Shown here piece by piece: positions 1-7,653 of a DNA stretch of 28,520 nt; the first letter of the stretch is position 1; each line of letters begins with the position of its first letter. The position numbers and the translations under genes are program-made. The stretch is from assembly GCA_027035985.1 (NCBI GenBank), contig JALVTI010000125.1, forward strand, positions 1-28,520. Direction: 5' to 3'. Under the pieces are notes generated by a model, which saw only the letters and a list, made by a program, of their open reading frames with translations, did no database searches and was not told the DNA's origin. This stretch comes from Aquificales bacterium. GTDB lineage: Bacteria > Aquificota > Aquificia > Aquificales > QOAS01.

Positions 1-2
1 TT

Positions 3-998
3 CCCTACACCGTATCGGTAGCCAAACCCCAGAAGGGTGAATTGGTTGCATATATTCCCTTCAGGGGGAAATACGAACCACTCCACAAGGGGATTTTATC
101 GGCAAAAACTTCCGGAGTGGTTGAAAAAGTTTATTTCCACGAAGGGGATAGCTTTAAAAAGGGCGATATTCTCGCAAAAGTCGACCCCATAGACCTCAAG
201 AGCAAATTGGAGGCGGCAAAGGCTAAGCTCTCCGCCCTGAAGGCGGCGATCGAGGCGGCTAAGGTCTATTACGAAACCCAAAAAATGGTTTACGAGAGGA
301 ACCTAAAAATCTATCAAACGGGTGGTATATCCAAGGAACAGCTCCAACTCTCAAAGAGCGCCGTAGAAAAGGCTAAAGCCCAATACGAGCAGACCCTCGC
401 CGAGCTGAAGGCTACCGAGGCGCAGGTTAAACAGCTCCAACACGACATAGAAAACTACGCCTATATCCGCGCACCCTACAACGGGGTGGTTGATAGCGTT
501 ATCGCCAAAGAAGGAACCTTTGTAGGGGCTGGTAGACCTATCCTTGCGGTGGAAAACACTTCCAAATACCGCATAGTGGTCGCAGTTCCAAAGGACACCC
601 CCGTGGGTAGGGATGCAATTCTTACTTTAAACGGGAAAACTTATAGATTTGTGGTTTCCAAGGTGTGGAGTTCTTCTAAAAATGACCTAAAACTCGTGGA
701 GGTGGATACACCAAAACTGCCAATCCCCTCGGAGAGTTATGTCGATGTAAAGCTTGCCACCAGGAAGTGTGAGGGTTATATCGTCCCCTTCGATTCGCTC
801 CTATACCTCGATGCGGGAACCTTTGTTGTAAACCTTAAAAAGGAACTAATCCCCGTAAAGGTGGGGGTTATCACCGACAACAAAGCGTGTGTGAAAGGAA
901 AGTTGTCCCCCCAAGAGGAGCTTATCGTCGACGGTCAGTTCCGCCTAAGGCAGATAGCCCTCCACAAATACCCCATAAGGGTTAAAGGGGAGGATTAA
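3..998 (+). CDS. RND efflux membrane fusion (periplasmic adaptor) protein, 5'-partial
   Basis: Periplasmic adaptor of the HlyD/AcrA family, which links an inner-membrane RND or ABC pump to an outer-membrane channel. The frame is open to the window edge, and family-like sequence lies upstream of the first possible internal start (TTG at 42), so the true start and signal peptide are outside the window. Visible in order: a first lipoyl half (GVVEKVYFHEGDSFKKGDIL), a long alpha-helical hairpin rich in Ala, Lys, Glu and Gln (about 190-460), a second lipoyl half (YIRAPYNGVVDSV, then a GTFVGAGRPIL segment), and a beta-barrel and membrane-proximal region to the C-terminus. Its stop codon overlaps the stop of the convergent helicase gene by 4 bp. 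The pump partner is not in the window, so the substrate is unknown. Confidence 0.85.
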   Translation, partial: PYTVSVAKPQKGELVAYIPFRGKYEPLHKGILSAKTSGVVEKVYFHEGDSFKKGDILAKVDPIDLKSKLEAAKAKLSALKAAIEAAKVYYETQKMVYERNLKIYQTGGISKEQLQLSKSAVEKAKAQYEQTLAELKATEAQVKQLQHDIENYAYIRAPYNGVVDSVIAKEGTFVGAGRPILAVENTSKYRIVVAVPKDTPVGRDAILTLNGKTYRFVVSKVWSSSKNDLKLVEVDTPKLPIPSESYVDVKLATRKCEGYIVPFDSLLYLDAGTFVVNLKKELIPVKVGVITDNKACVKGKLSPQEELIVDGQFRLRQIALHKYPIRVKGED

Positions 999-2251
999 TC
1001 CCCGAAGGGGTTTTCCCCTTTAAATCTGCTCCCGAAGGAGTTGAAGTTATCCCTCTTTCTTCCAAAACCCCTTTTGGGGAATTTTCTATTTCCGAAACCT
1101 CTACGGGGTTTGGAATTCTTCTTTCCCCTTTCAAGGGGTCTGTCGGATAGGTTTACAAACTCGAAGGTATCGCCGGCGAGTTTTTTCACCCTCTGAAGGC
1201 GGTCGTCTTCGGCATCGGAGCTAAAGGAGAGTGCCAACCCCTCCTTTCCCGCCCTTCCGGTTCGACCTATGCGGTGGATATAGCTCTCCGCATCCTGCGG
1301 TAGGCGGTAGTTGAAAACGGCGTCCAAGCCCTTGATGTCGAGACCCCTAGCCGCCACGTCGGTGGCTACCAGCAGGTCTATATTCCCCTTGCGGAAATTC
1401 CTCAAAACCCATTCCCTGCGGTTTTGCGAGTAGTCGCCGTGTATAGCCTCGGCGTTGAAACCGGCTTCCTTCAGCCGGTCGGCGAGCCAATCGGCTTCCC
1501 TCTTGGTTTGGGTGAAGACTATACCCTTCCTAAAGGGGGTCTCCTCCAATTTCGCCAGGAAGGTTTCGAAGAGTTTCCTATCCCCAACGCGGTAGATTTT
1601 CTGCCTTATCTTTTCCACCGTGGGTTTTTCCGGTTCGATTCTCACCTCGGCGTGGTCTTCCTTTAGAAATCTCCTTATAACGTCCCTGATTTCGGGGGGA
1701 AGCGTTGCGGAAAAGAGCAGGGTCTGCTTCTCTTCGGGCGTTTGGGAAAAGATAAACTCGATATCCTCGATAAAGCCCATATCGAGCATACGGTCTGCCT
1801 CGTCGAGAACGAAAATCTTCACCTTCGACAGGTCGAGGATGCCTCTCTCTATGAGGTCTTTTACCCTGCCGGGCGTTCCGACCACCACCTGCGGTCTTAT
1901 CCTCTTTAGGAGGTCTATCTGCCCGAAAATGGGCTTTCCGCCGTAAACGGCTAAAACTTTGACCCTTCGGTATTTTCCGAGGTCTTTTATCTCCTTCGCC
2001 ACCTGAATGGCGAGCTCCCTCGTGGGGACGAGAATGAGCGCCTGAATGGTTCCCTCTTTGGGGTTTACCCTCTCCACTACGGGGATACCGAATGCGGCGG
2101 TTTTACCCGTTCCCGTTTGGGCTTGACCGACCAAATCCTTACCCTCTAAGAGGAGGGGAATAGCCTTTTCCTGTATGGGGGTCGGTTTTTCGAAACCCTT
2201 TTCGCGAATAGCCTTTAAAGTTTCCTCACTTAGGTTGAAGTCGTTAAACAT
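995..2251 (-). CDS. DEAD-box ATP-dependent RNA helicase
   Basis: ATP-dependent RNA helicase of 418 aa, expected to remodel structured RNA in ribosome assembly or mRNA turnover. All core motifs are readable: Q motif (FNLSEETLKAIREKGF..PTPIQ), motif I AQTGTGKT (44-51), PTREL (76-80), TPGR (126-129), DEAD (150-153), SAT (181-183) and HRIGRTGR (326-333). A basic Gly/Arg/Phe/Asn-rich tail (about 380-418), typical of RNA-binding tails in the RhlE/CshA/DeaD group, follows the RecA core. The start was set at ATG 2251 rather than a further upstream in-frame codon at 2275, because AGGAGA lies just before it and the core begins there. It lies 123 nt downstream of the DksA-like gene on the same strand. 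Subfamily assignment is not secure. Confidence 0.93.
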   Translation of the reverse strand: MFNDFNLSEETLKAIREKGFEKPTPIQEKAIPLLLEGKDLVGQAQTGTGKTAAFGIPVVERVNPKEGTIQALILVPTRELAIQVAKEIKDLGKYRRVKVLAVYGGKPIFGQIDLLKRIRPQVVVGTPGRVKDLIERGILDLSKVKIFVLDEADRMLDMGFIEDIEFIFSQTPEEKQTLLFSATLPPEIRDVIRRFLKEDHAEVRIEPEKPTVEKIRQKIYRVGDRKLFETFLAKLEETPFRKGIVFTQTKREADWLADRLKEAGFNAEAIHGDYSQNRREWVLRNFRKGNIDLLVATDVAARGLDIKGLDAVFNYRLPQDAESYIHRIGRTGRAGKEGLALSFSSDAEDDRLQRVKKLAGDTFEFVNLSDRPLERGKKNSKPRRGFGNRKFPKRGFGRKRDNFNSFGSRFKGENPFGD

Positions 2252-2374
2252 ACTCTCTCCTATTGGTGGTCTCAAGAGAGATTTTTCCGAAAGGTGGACT
2301 TAGAGGGGAAAAACCTCCCTTGGAAGTTGAAACTAACAATTTACCACCGAAGGGGATTTAAAGGGTGAGAAAAA

Positions 2375-2809
2375 TCAATTTTCGGTGATATCCTCCCTCT
2401 CAAACCTTATGTCGGAATAGTTTTCGAAACCGGAGCTCTCCATGTAGGTACCGTACATTTGTTCGTACTCTTCGGCGCACTTGGCGCAAAAGCGCGTCCA
2501 CGGAATGGCGCAGAGGCGCTCCTCGGGTATGTCGGCGCCGCAACCCTCGCATATTCCGTAAGTCCCCTCCTTAATCTTTTGGAGGGAGTAGTCTATCTCC
2601 CGAAGGATAAACATATCCCTCTGCGATAGGCGGTCGAGCATCTCTTCGGTGTAGGTCATCTGACCGAGGTCTTCCACATCGGAAGGCTCCTTGTAGTCCT
2701 CGCTAATCCTCTCCTGGGTTTCCTGCTTTTGGAGGTAGCTCTGAATTATCTTCTGTCTCTCTTCGAGGAGCCTCTTTTCGCACTCCTTAAAGAGTTCTTC
2801 CCTTTCCAT
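2375..2809 (-). CDS. DksA/TraR-family C4 zinc-finger regulator
   Basis: Member of the DksA/TraR family (144 aa), whose proteins bind the RNA polymerase secondary channel and adjust transcription, often with ppGpp. The N-terminal two thirds is helical and charged, consistent with the coiled coil. The C-terminal zinc finger is complete: CEGCG, 17 residues, then CAKC (four cysteines). The paired acidic residues of E. coli DksA (DxxDxA) are not obvious at the expected coiled-coil tip, so it may be a DksA-like paralogue rather than an orthologue. A strong Shine-Dalgarno GGGAGGT precedes the ATG. It diverges from the YbhN-like gene across 52 bp that contain an inverted repeat. Confidence 0.85.
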   Translation of the reverse strand: MEREELFKECEKRLLEERQKIIQSYLQKQETQERISEDYKEPSDVEDLGQMTYTEEMLDRLSQRDMFILREIDYSLQKIKEGTYGICEGCGADIPEERLCAIPWTRFCAKCAEEYEQMYGTYMESSGFENYSDIRFEREDITEN

Positions 2810-2840
2810 TCCAACCTCCCGAAGTTTGAGGTTTTTTGAT

Positions 2841-2858
2841 TATTAGACAAAACTAATA
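2841..2858. promoter_or_regulatory. Inverted repeat TATTAG-N6-CTAATA in a divergent intergenic region
   Basis: A perfect 6-bp dyad (TATTAG at 2841-2846, CTAATA at 2853-2858, 6-nt spacer) lies between the divergent DksA-like and YbhN-like genes, ending 4 bp before the assigned GTG start of the latter. It could be an operator or part of a promoter. There is no U-tract typical of a terminator. Function is inferred only from symmetry and position. Confidence 0.35.
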
Positions 2859-2861
2859 GAG

Positions 2862-3740
2862 GTGTCAACCGCTTATTTAAAATCTACCGAAGTGGATTTG
2901 AGGAACAATCCCAAACTTAAGTGGGTTTTAACGCTTTTGGCGACCCTTTTGGGGATAGGTTTGGTCGTCTATTTCCTACCCTTTGGTGAAATTGCAAAAG
3001 CCTTAAGGCAAATATCCCCCCTCCACCTGGCGGTGGGTCTCTCCCTCTACGGGGTTAGCTACCTCCTAAGGGCTTTCAGGTGGAAGTATTACTATCCAAA
3101 AGCCCCCTTCGGGGGACTCTTCTTTACGACGGCGGTTAACACCTTTTTAAACAACCTCCTACCGGCGAGGCTCGGGGAACTTTCGATATTCGCCCTCCTT
3201 AGGAGATACGACCCCGACTTTAAGACCACCTTGGGGAAATTCCTAAAGGTGAGACTCCTCGACGGGTTTGCCCTTTTGACGCTCTTTGTCCTCTCGTTGG
3301 TCGCGGTAAAGACCAACCCCCTTATAGGTTTGCTTTTGTCCCTCGTTGTCTACCCCTTGGGGATATCTTTTTCAAAACTCCTAAAGGTGTCGGAAAAAAT
3401 TCCCTCCCTCGATTGGGAACCCCTTCCCTTCCTCCTCTCAGTGGGGGCTATGCTTTCGAAACTCTTGGCAGTCTATATAGTTTTGGAAAACCTGGGATTG
3501 GACTTTTTCCGCTTTACGGTCGGATTTTTGGGTGGAGAGGTCAGCACGATAATGCCCATTCACAGCGTAGCCGGTATCGGAAGCTACGAGACTTCCTTTT
3601 CGCTGGCTCTAAAACTCTTCTTGGGGGAGAGCTTTAAGGAGGGGTTTGCGGTCGGGTTTCTCTCCCACGCCTTCTTACTCCTCGGTTCGACCCTCTTCGG
3701 ACTGCTCTCGCTCCCCTTCGCCCTCCGCCTCCTCCGATAG
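2862..3740 (+). CDS. YbhN/AglD-like (LPG synthase transmembrane-type) integral membrane protein
   Basis: Polytopic inner-membrane protein of 292 aa with about seven to eight hydrophobic segments. It resembles the UPF0104/lysylphosphatidylglycerol synthase transmembrane family, whose members act as lipid or lipid-linked sugar flippases or accessory proteins. Family-like signatures are RAFRW near residue 70, NNLLPARLGEL near 100, and MPIHSVAGIGSYE near 230, the family's P-x-x-G-x-G-x-x-E region. The start is uncertain: GTG 2862 lacks a Shine-Dalgarno, and an in-frame GTG at 2892 is also possible. Its 3' end overlaps the convergent small acidic gene by 66 bp. The substrate cannot be told from sequence. 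Confidence 0.8.
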   Translation: MSTAYLKSTEVDLRNNPKLKWVLTLLATLLGIGLVVYFLPFGEIAKALRQISPLHLAVGLSLYGVSYLLRAFRWKYYYPKAPFGGLFFTTAVNTFLNNLLPARLGELSIFALLRRYDPDFKTTLGKFLKVRLLDGFALLTLFVLSLVAVKTNPLIGLLLSLVVYPLGISFSKLLKVSEKIPSLDWEPLPFLLSVGAMLSKLLAVYIVLENLGLDFFRFTVGFLGGEVSTIMPIHSVAGIGSYETSFSLALKLFLGESFKEGFAVGFLSHAFLLLGSTLFGLLSLPFALRLLR

Positions 3741-3953
3741 CTCCCACCCGATTTGTTTCAGGTAGGCTTTCACCTCATCGGCGTTCTCGAGCAGGTCGTC
3801 GACTATATTTTCGAGCAGGGCGAGGTATACGTCCTCCGCACCCTCCTCATCGGCGAGGTCTTTAATCTTCTCCCACGCCGAACCGCTCGAAAAGGAATTA
3901 TCGAAAATCTCCTCTATCCTCTCGTTGAGTTCCTCCTTCCTCTTTTCGTCCAT
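3675..3953 (-). CDS. Small acidic hypothetical protein
   Basis: A 92-aa, strongly acidic, predicted all-helical cytoplasmic protein (starts MDEKRKEELNERIEEIF, ends in a low-complexity Glu/Ser/Gly/Arg tail). I do not recognise the family. The first 70 codons have helix-like periodicity (YLALLENIVDDLLENADEVK) and compose better than the opposite-strand frame, which supports real coding. The last 22 codons overlap the 3' end of the YbhN-like gene, so the tail may be unconstrained. No Shine-Dalgarno is seen before the ATG. It could be a small partner or regulator, but nothing here shows a function. Confidence 0.6.
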   Translation of the reverse strand: MDEKRKEELNERIEEIFDNSFSSGSAWEKIKDLADEEGAEDVYLALLENIVDDLLENADEVKAYLKQIGWELSEEAEGEGEREQSEEGRTEE

Positions 3954-3956
3954 TAA

Positions 3957-4569
3957 GGGGAGATATTAGGACTTTTTCCCAAAGAGGGACTTTAAACTTT
4001 TCACCCCCATTAAGGTTTCGCTTTCAACAACCCCAACCCGAGGAGGGCAGAGAACGAAAGACTCCCTTTGGAGTGCAACCCTTTTATTAACCCCTTTTTG
4101 GTTTACCCGTTTGTTTCGTATTATTCTCAAGGTGATTAGAAAGGTGCATTTTGATGCAAGGGAGTAAGGATGCTCTGATGCATAGGCATCTATACTCTGT
4201 AATTTAAAACCCTTGAGGGAGTAAGTTGGGAATTATCAATTAGAGTTTGGTATTTACACAATGTCGGTTAGTGAAATTAACTTCACTTGACGCGTTTGGG
4301 ATTTTATGTAAAATGAATGAAAACCTAACCTTTGATAGAGTAGGCTCCTTAGCAGCTGAAAACGGTTCGCAAATGGCTCGGTTTTATCTCCACTTAGTGG
4401 AATTGAAACACCGATTGAGGTCTATCACCGAATAAGCCGAGAAGGTTTCAATTGTTTTATCTCCACTTAGTGGAACTGAAACCTTAGTGGAACTATATCC
4501 GCTACAAATCCCCTTAAAGGGAAGGTTTAAGAAAAAAACAAAACCTTTTTTAGGTATTCGGGAAAAACT
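3957..4569. other. 613-bp non-coding stretch (possible CRISPR leader and remnant)
   Basis: No convincing gene lies between the small acidic protein and mtaB. The stretch holds a small hairpin (ACTCC-CTTT-GGAGT at 4061-4074), two copies of GGGAGTAAG (4161 and 4216 areas), clustered GATGC/GCATC words around 4150-4195, the hairpin AGTGAA-N6-TTCACT at 4270-4287, and the two CRISPR-type repeats at 4381-4482. The AT-rich part before the first repeat is where a leader would be expected. An ORF at 4247-4435 runs through the first repeat and was not accepted as a gene. Confidence 0.5.
4381..4482 (+). CRISPR. Minimal/degenerate CRISPR array: two 29-nt repeats, one 44-nt spacer
   Basis: Two 29-nt direct repeats at 4381-4409 and 4454-4482 differ at one base (AATTGAAAC versus AACTGAAAC at the end). 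Each begins GTTTTATCTCCACTTAGTGG and carries the inner palindrome CCACTTAGTGG. The 3' end ATTGAAAC is typical of many type I and III repeats and orients the array on the plus strand, making 4454 the degenerate terminal repeat. The 44-nt spacer ends in GGTTTCAATT, the reverse complement of a repeat end, so part of it may not be a true spacer. A further fragment CTTAGTGGAACT follows at about 4482-4493. No cas gene is in the window, so this is an orphan or eroded array. Confidence 0.6.
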
Positions 4570-5826
4570 TCAAAGTTTCACCCTAACGATTTCACTCTTT
4601 TTGTGTTTCCCATCGTCGGGAAGGGTTATGTAATTTTCCGTTAGGAGTTCACCGTTCCCCAAAACCAACGCACGGAGGGTTTTACCTTTCATCCTCTCCC
4701 TAAATTGGGTTCTCTTCCTTTGGTCTAACGCCTTTAGGAGTTTCACCCTCTCTTTGATAACTTGCGGGGGGACTTTTGGCTTTAGCTTCGAAGCCTTCGT
4801 AAAGGGGCGGTCGGAATAGGGGAAGATATGCATATAGGCGAAGGGCATTTCCTCCGCGAAGCGGAGGGTTTCCTCAAAGTCTTTATCGCTCTCGGTGGGA
4901 AAGCCCGCGATAATGTCGGTGCCTATCGCCGTTTCGGGGCGGCGTCTAACGATTTCCAAAACCTTTTCGGCATACTCCTCCCGCGTGTAGCTTCGGCGCA
5001 TCAGCTCCAAGATGCGGTTGCTCCCGCTCTGGAGCGATAGGTGAAAGTGGGGCGCTATTTTTGGAGAGGTGGTTATTAACTCCAATAGGTCTTTATCCAT
5101 TTCCGCCACCGACATGGAGGAGAGGCGGAAGTATTCGATACCCTCTATTTGGAGAAGTCTTTCGAGCAACCTAAGAAGGTTTGTTCCGTCTCTCAAATCC
5201 CACCCGTATTGGGAAAGTTGGGTTCCCGTTAGGACTACCTCCTTGTAGCCGGCATCGGCGAGCCTCTTTACAGCCTCGACAACCCTATCGGGGGGAACGC
5301 TTCTAACCTTTCCCCTCGCGTAGGGTATGACGCAGAAGGTGCAAAAGGAGTTGCAACCCTCCTGAACCTTCAAAAAGGGGCGGGTGTGTTCGAAAGACAC
5401 AACTAGGTCGAAGTTTTTAACCTCCCCCTCGCGGAATATTTCACCGACAAAAACCCTTCCGGGGTGTTTTCTCTCGAGGTATTCCTCCACCAATTTGAGG
5501 ATTTCGCCCTTATGGGTGTTTCCCACCACGAGGTCGACCTCTTTGAGGGATGCGAGCTCTTGGGGGCTGACCTGCGCGTAGCAACCGGTTGCGACCACCA
5601 CGGCGTTCGGGTTTTGGCGCTTTGCGCGGTAGATATACTTTCGGCTGTCGCGGTCTGCCCCCTTTGTAACGGTGCAGGTGTTTACCACGTATATATCCGC
5701 CCTCTCCCCGAAGGGGACTTCCCTATAACCCTTTAGGAGAAACTGGGAGCGGATAAAGTCGGTGTCAAATTGGTTCATACGGCATCCGAGGGTTGCGAAC
5801 GCCACAGTCGGTTTTTCCCTTCCCAC
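4570..5826 (-). CDS. mtaB: tRNA t6A37 methylthiotransferase MtaB-type radical SAM enzyme
   Basis: Radical SAM methylthiotransferase, 418 aa, expected to convert t6A to ms2t6A at position 37 of ANN-decoding tRNAs. The N-terminal UPF0004 domain has three cluster cysteines (C15 in TLGC, C51 in NTCTV, C82 in TGCYAQ). The radical SAM CxxxCxxC is at C158, C162 and C165 (GCNSFCTFCVIPYARG). A short TRAM-like C-terminal region follows. The NTCTVT and FCVIPYARG contexts fit MtaB better than MiaB or RimO, but the split from MiaB rests on memory of family motifs. The start is GTG without an evident Shine-Dalgarno. It diverges from hsp20 over 131 bp. Confidence 0.9.
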   Translation of the reverse strand: MGREKPTVAFATLGCRMNQFDTDFIRSQFLLKGYREVPFGERADIYVVNTCTVTKGADRDSRKYIYRAKRQNPNAVVVATGCYAQVSPQELASLKEVDLVVGNTHKGEILKLVEEYLERKHPGRVFVGEIFREGEVKNFDLVVSFEHTRPFLKVQEGCNSFCTFCVIPYARGKVRSVPPDRVVEAVKRLADAGYKEVVLTGTQLSQYGWDLRDGTNLLRLLERLLQIEGIEYFRLSSMSVAEMDKDLLELITTSPKIAPHFHLSLQSGSNRILELMRRSYTREEYAEKVLEIVRRRPETAIGTDIIAGFPTESDKDFEETLRFAEEMPFAYMHIFPYSDRPFTKASKLKPKVPPQVIKERVKLLKALDQRKRTQFRERMKGKTLRALVLGNGELLTENYITLPDDGKHKKSEIVRVKL

Positions 5827-5880
5827 AACTGGGTAAAAGTTAAGGTAGTTTCCGAAAAGGGTTTATGAATTGCATTCGGA

Positions 5881-5921
5881 AACCTTCGAAGGTTGACAAA
5901 CCGATTATCAACCCAAGATTT
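5881..5921 (+). promoter_or_regulatory. Putative hsp20 promoter with overlapping palindromic operator
   Basis: A perfect 14-bp palindrome AACCTTCGAAGGTT (5881-5894) overlaps a consensus -35 TTGACA (5893-5898). About 17 nt downstream is a poor -10 (AAGATT near 5915-5920). A second dyad, GGTTGA-N11-TCAACC (5891-5896 and 5908-5913), overlaps the first and would cover the promoter spacer. This is not a CIRCE element and not an evident HAIR box. Repressor identity is unknown. Confidence 0.4.
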
Positions 5922-5957
5922 GAAAAGTAAGGAAAAACTCCCCAAGGAGGTCGGGAA

Positions 5958-6404
5958 ATGACCTTGAGGAGATACAACCCCTTTGAGGAAATCCTGAGGT
6001 TGCAGAGGGAACTCGAAAGGTTGGCAAGGAGCGCAATAGTCCCCGTTCAGGAGGTCGAAAAGGAGATTGAGGAACGCCTAAAGTTCGTTATGCCGGTGGA
6101 GGTTTACGAAACCCCCAACGAGTTTGTCGTCAAGGTGGAGCTTCCCGGGGTGAAGAAGGAGGACGTCGATATCGTCGTAAGGGACAACTACCTCGTTATA
6201 AAGGCGGAGAAAAAGGAAGAGGTTGAGGAGGAGCGTCAACACGTCCACCTTAGGGAGAGGGTATACGGAAAATTCGAAAGGGTCATTCCCCTACCGCCCG
6301 ATTTGGATACCGACAACGCAAAGGCTTCCTTTAAGGACGGAGTGTTGGAAATCCGCATACCCAAAAAGGCGGCTACCAAGGAGAAGAAAATAAACATCGA
6401 GTGA
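5958..6404 (+). CDS. Small heat shock protein (Hsp20/alpha-crystallin)
   Basis: ATP-independent holdase chaperone of 148 aa that binds unfolding proteins in the cytoplasm and forms oligomers. A short amphipathic N-terminal region (RRYNPFEEILRLQRELERL) precedes the alpha-crystallin domain (about 45-140), with VELPGVKKEDVDI near residue 56-68 and the A-x-x-x-n-GVL element (ASFKDGVLEIRIP) near 122-134. The C-terminal KINIE carries the I-x-I motif used for oligomer assembly. It has a strong Shine-Dalgarno, AAGGAGGT at 5944-5951, and the palindromic promoter region upstream suggests stress-regulated expression. It is apparently monocistronic, with a convergent aminotransferase gene downstream. Confidence 0.95.
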   Translation: MTLRRYNPFEEILRLQRELERLARSAIVPVQEVEKEIEERLKFVMPVEVYETPNEFVVKVELPGVKKEDVDIVVRDNYLVIKAEKKEEVEEERQHVHLRERVYGKFERVIPLPPDLDTDNAKASFKDGVLEIRIPKKAATKEKKINIE

Positions 6405-6425
6405 TTTTTCTCTTTATAAAACCCT

Positions 6426-7565
6426 TTAAAGGTTCTCCCTTAAAAACTCCTTTATGCGTTTAACACCCTCTTTGAGTCTCTCCAATCGGGAGGTGTAGGC
6501 AAACCTAACATACCTGTTGGTGTTGTTCCTTCCGAAATCTACCCCCGGGGTGACGGCGATACCCACCTCCTCCAACAGGCGGTAGGCGAATTTAAAGCTG
6601 TCGTCCGAGTAGCGCCCGATATTCGCCCAGATATAGAAAGCCCCCTGCGGTTCGACCTCTATATCGAATATTTCCTTAAGTTCGGAATAGAGGTAGTCCC
6701 GCCTTCGGCGGAAGGTCTCCCTAACCTTTTTCAGATATTCCCTATCCCGAAGGGCTTCTATACCTACCAATTGGCTTAAAGTGGGCGGCGATATGAAGAG
6801 GTTTTGCGCCACGAGTTGAAGCTTTCGGACAAACCTTTGGGGGACGATAACCCATCCGAGTCTAAAGCCGGGCATACAAAAATACTTGGAAAAACCGTTT
6901 ACCACAACGGCGCTGTCGGAAAACTCCAACGCCGTATGGACTTCCCTATCGTAATTCAGCCCGTGGTATATCTCGTCGGAGATGAAGAGCTTCCCCCTTC
7001 GGTCGGCAAACTCCGCCAATCCTTTAAGGGTTTCCACCGAGTAGACGTTCCCCACCGGGTTGGAGGGGGAGGTTACCAGAAAACCTTTAAAGGGAGTCTT
7101 CAACCCCTCCAACCTCTCGGGGGTTAGCTCGTAGTCGGTATCCCTCCCGATGGGGACACTTATGGGGTTTAAACAATAGATGTGGGCAAAGTTTTTATAG
7201 CAGGGATACCCTGGGTCGGTGAAGACTATTCCATCCCCGACCTCGAAGAGTGCCGAAAATATCAGGGAAAACCCCCCGCTGGTGCCGGTCGTAACTATAA
7301 CCCTTTCGGGGGATATATCGACTCTGTAGGTATCCCAATAGTGGCGCGCTATCTCCTCCCGTAGCTCCCATATGCCGAGCGAATGGGTGTAGCGGTAGGC
7401 GTCGGCTTTGTGCCTCTCTATCGCCTCGGAGACCCTCGGAGAGGGCGGGAGGTCGGGTTCCCCTATCTCCATGTGGACTATATCCCTTCCCTCCCTTTCG
7501 AGCTGTTTAGCCCTTTCGAGAATTTCCATAACGATGAAGGGGGTTATTTTGTCGCTCCTCCCCAT
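6426..7565 (-). CDS. PLP-dependent class I/II aminotransferase
   Basis: Fold-type I aminotransferase, 379 aa, most similar in pattern to AspC/ArAT-like enzymes of amino acid metabolism. Visible: the N-terminal HMEIGEPDLPPSPRV substrate-loop region, TTGTSGGFSLIFSAL (PLP phosphate region), TSPSNPVGNVYS with the PLP-contacting Asn, ISDEIYHGL (Asp to the pyridine nitrogen), and the Schiff-base lysine in NGFSKYFCMPGFRLGW. The C-terminal arginine for the substrate carboxylate is in NRYVRFAYT. Substrate preference cannot be settled from sequence: aspartate, aromatic amino acids and diaminopimelate-type relatives share these motifs. There is no clear Shine-Dalgarno. It diverges from rnc over 88 bp. 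Confidence 0.9.
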   Translation of the reverse strand: MGRSDKITPFIVMEILERAKQLEREGRDIVHMEIGEPDLPPSPRVSEAIERHKADAYRYTHSLGIWELREEIARHYWDTYRVDISPERVIVTTGTSGGFSLIFSALFEVGDGIVFTDPGYPCYKNFAHIYCLNPISVPIGRDTDYELTPERLEGLKTPFKGFLVTSPSNPVGNVYSVETLKGLAEFADRRGKLFISDEIYHGLNYDREVHTALEFSDSAVVVNGFSKYFCMPGFRLGWVIVPQRFVRKLQLVAQNLFISPPTLSQLVGIEALRDREYLKKVRETFRRRRDYLYSELKEIFDIEVEPQGAFYIWANIGRYSDDSFKFAYRLLEEVGIAVTPGVDFGRNNTNRYVRFAYTSRLERLKEGVKRIKEFLRENL

Positions 7566-7653
7566 AAGGGTGATTTAAACAATCTTTTCCACCGAGGGGT
7601 ATGGAAACAGACAAATCCCCGAAAGGTTTGCACCTTAAAATGTTTCCCAAACA

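Noticed and set aside
3753..3956. 67-aa plus-strand ORF opposite the small acidic protein
   Set aside because: The opposite frame has better amino acid composition and helical periodicity; this one looks like its shadow.
4247..4435. 62-aa ORF across the CRISPR-like region
   Set aside because: It reads through the first repeat and spacer, has no coding character and no Shine-Dalgarno.
5827..5957. CIRCE/HrcA element upstream of hsp20
   Set aside because: The TTAGCACTC-N9-GAGTGCTAA pattern is absent; the palindrome present is different.
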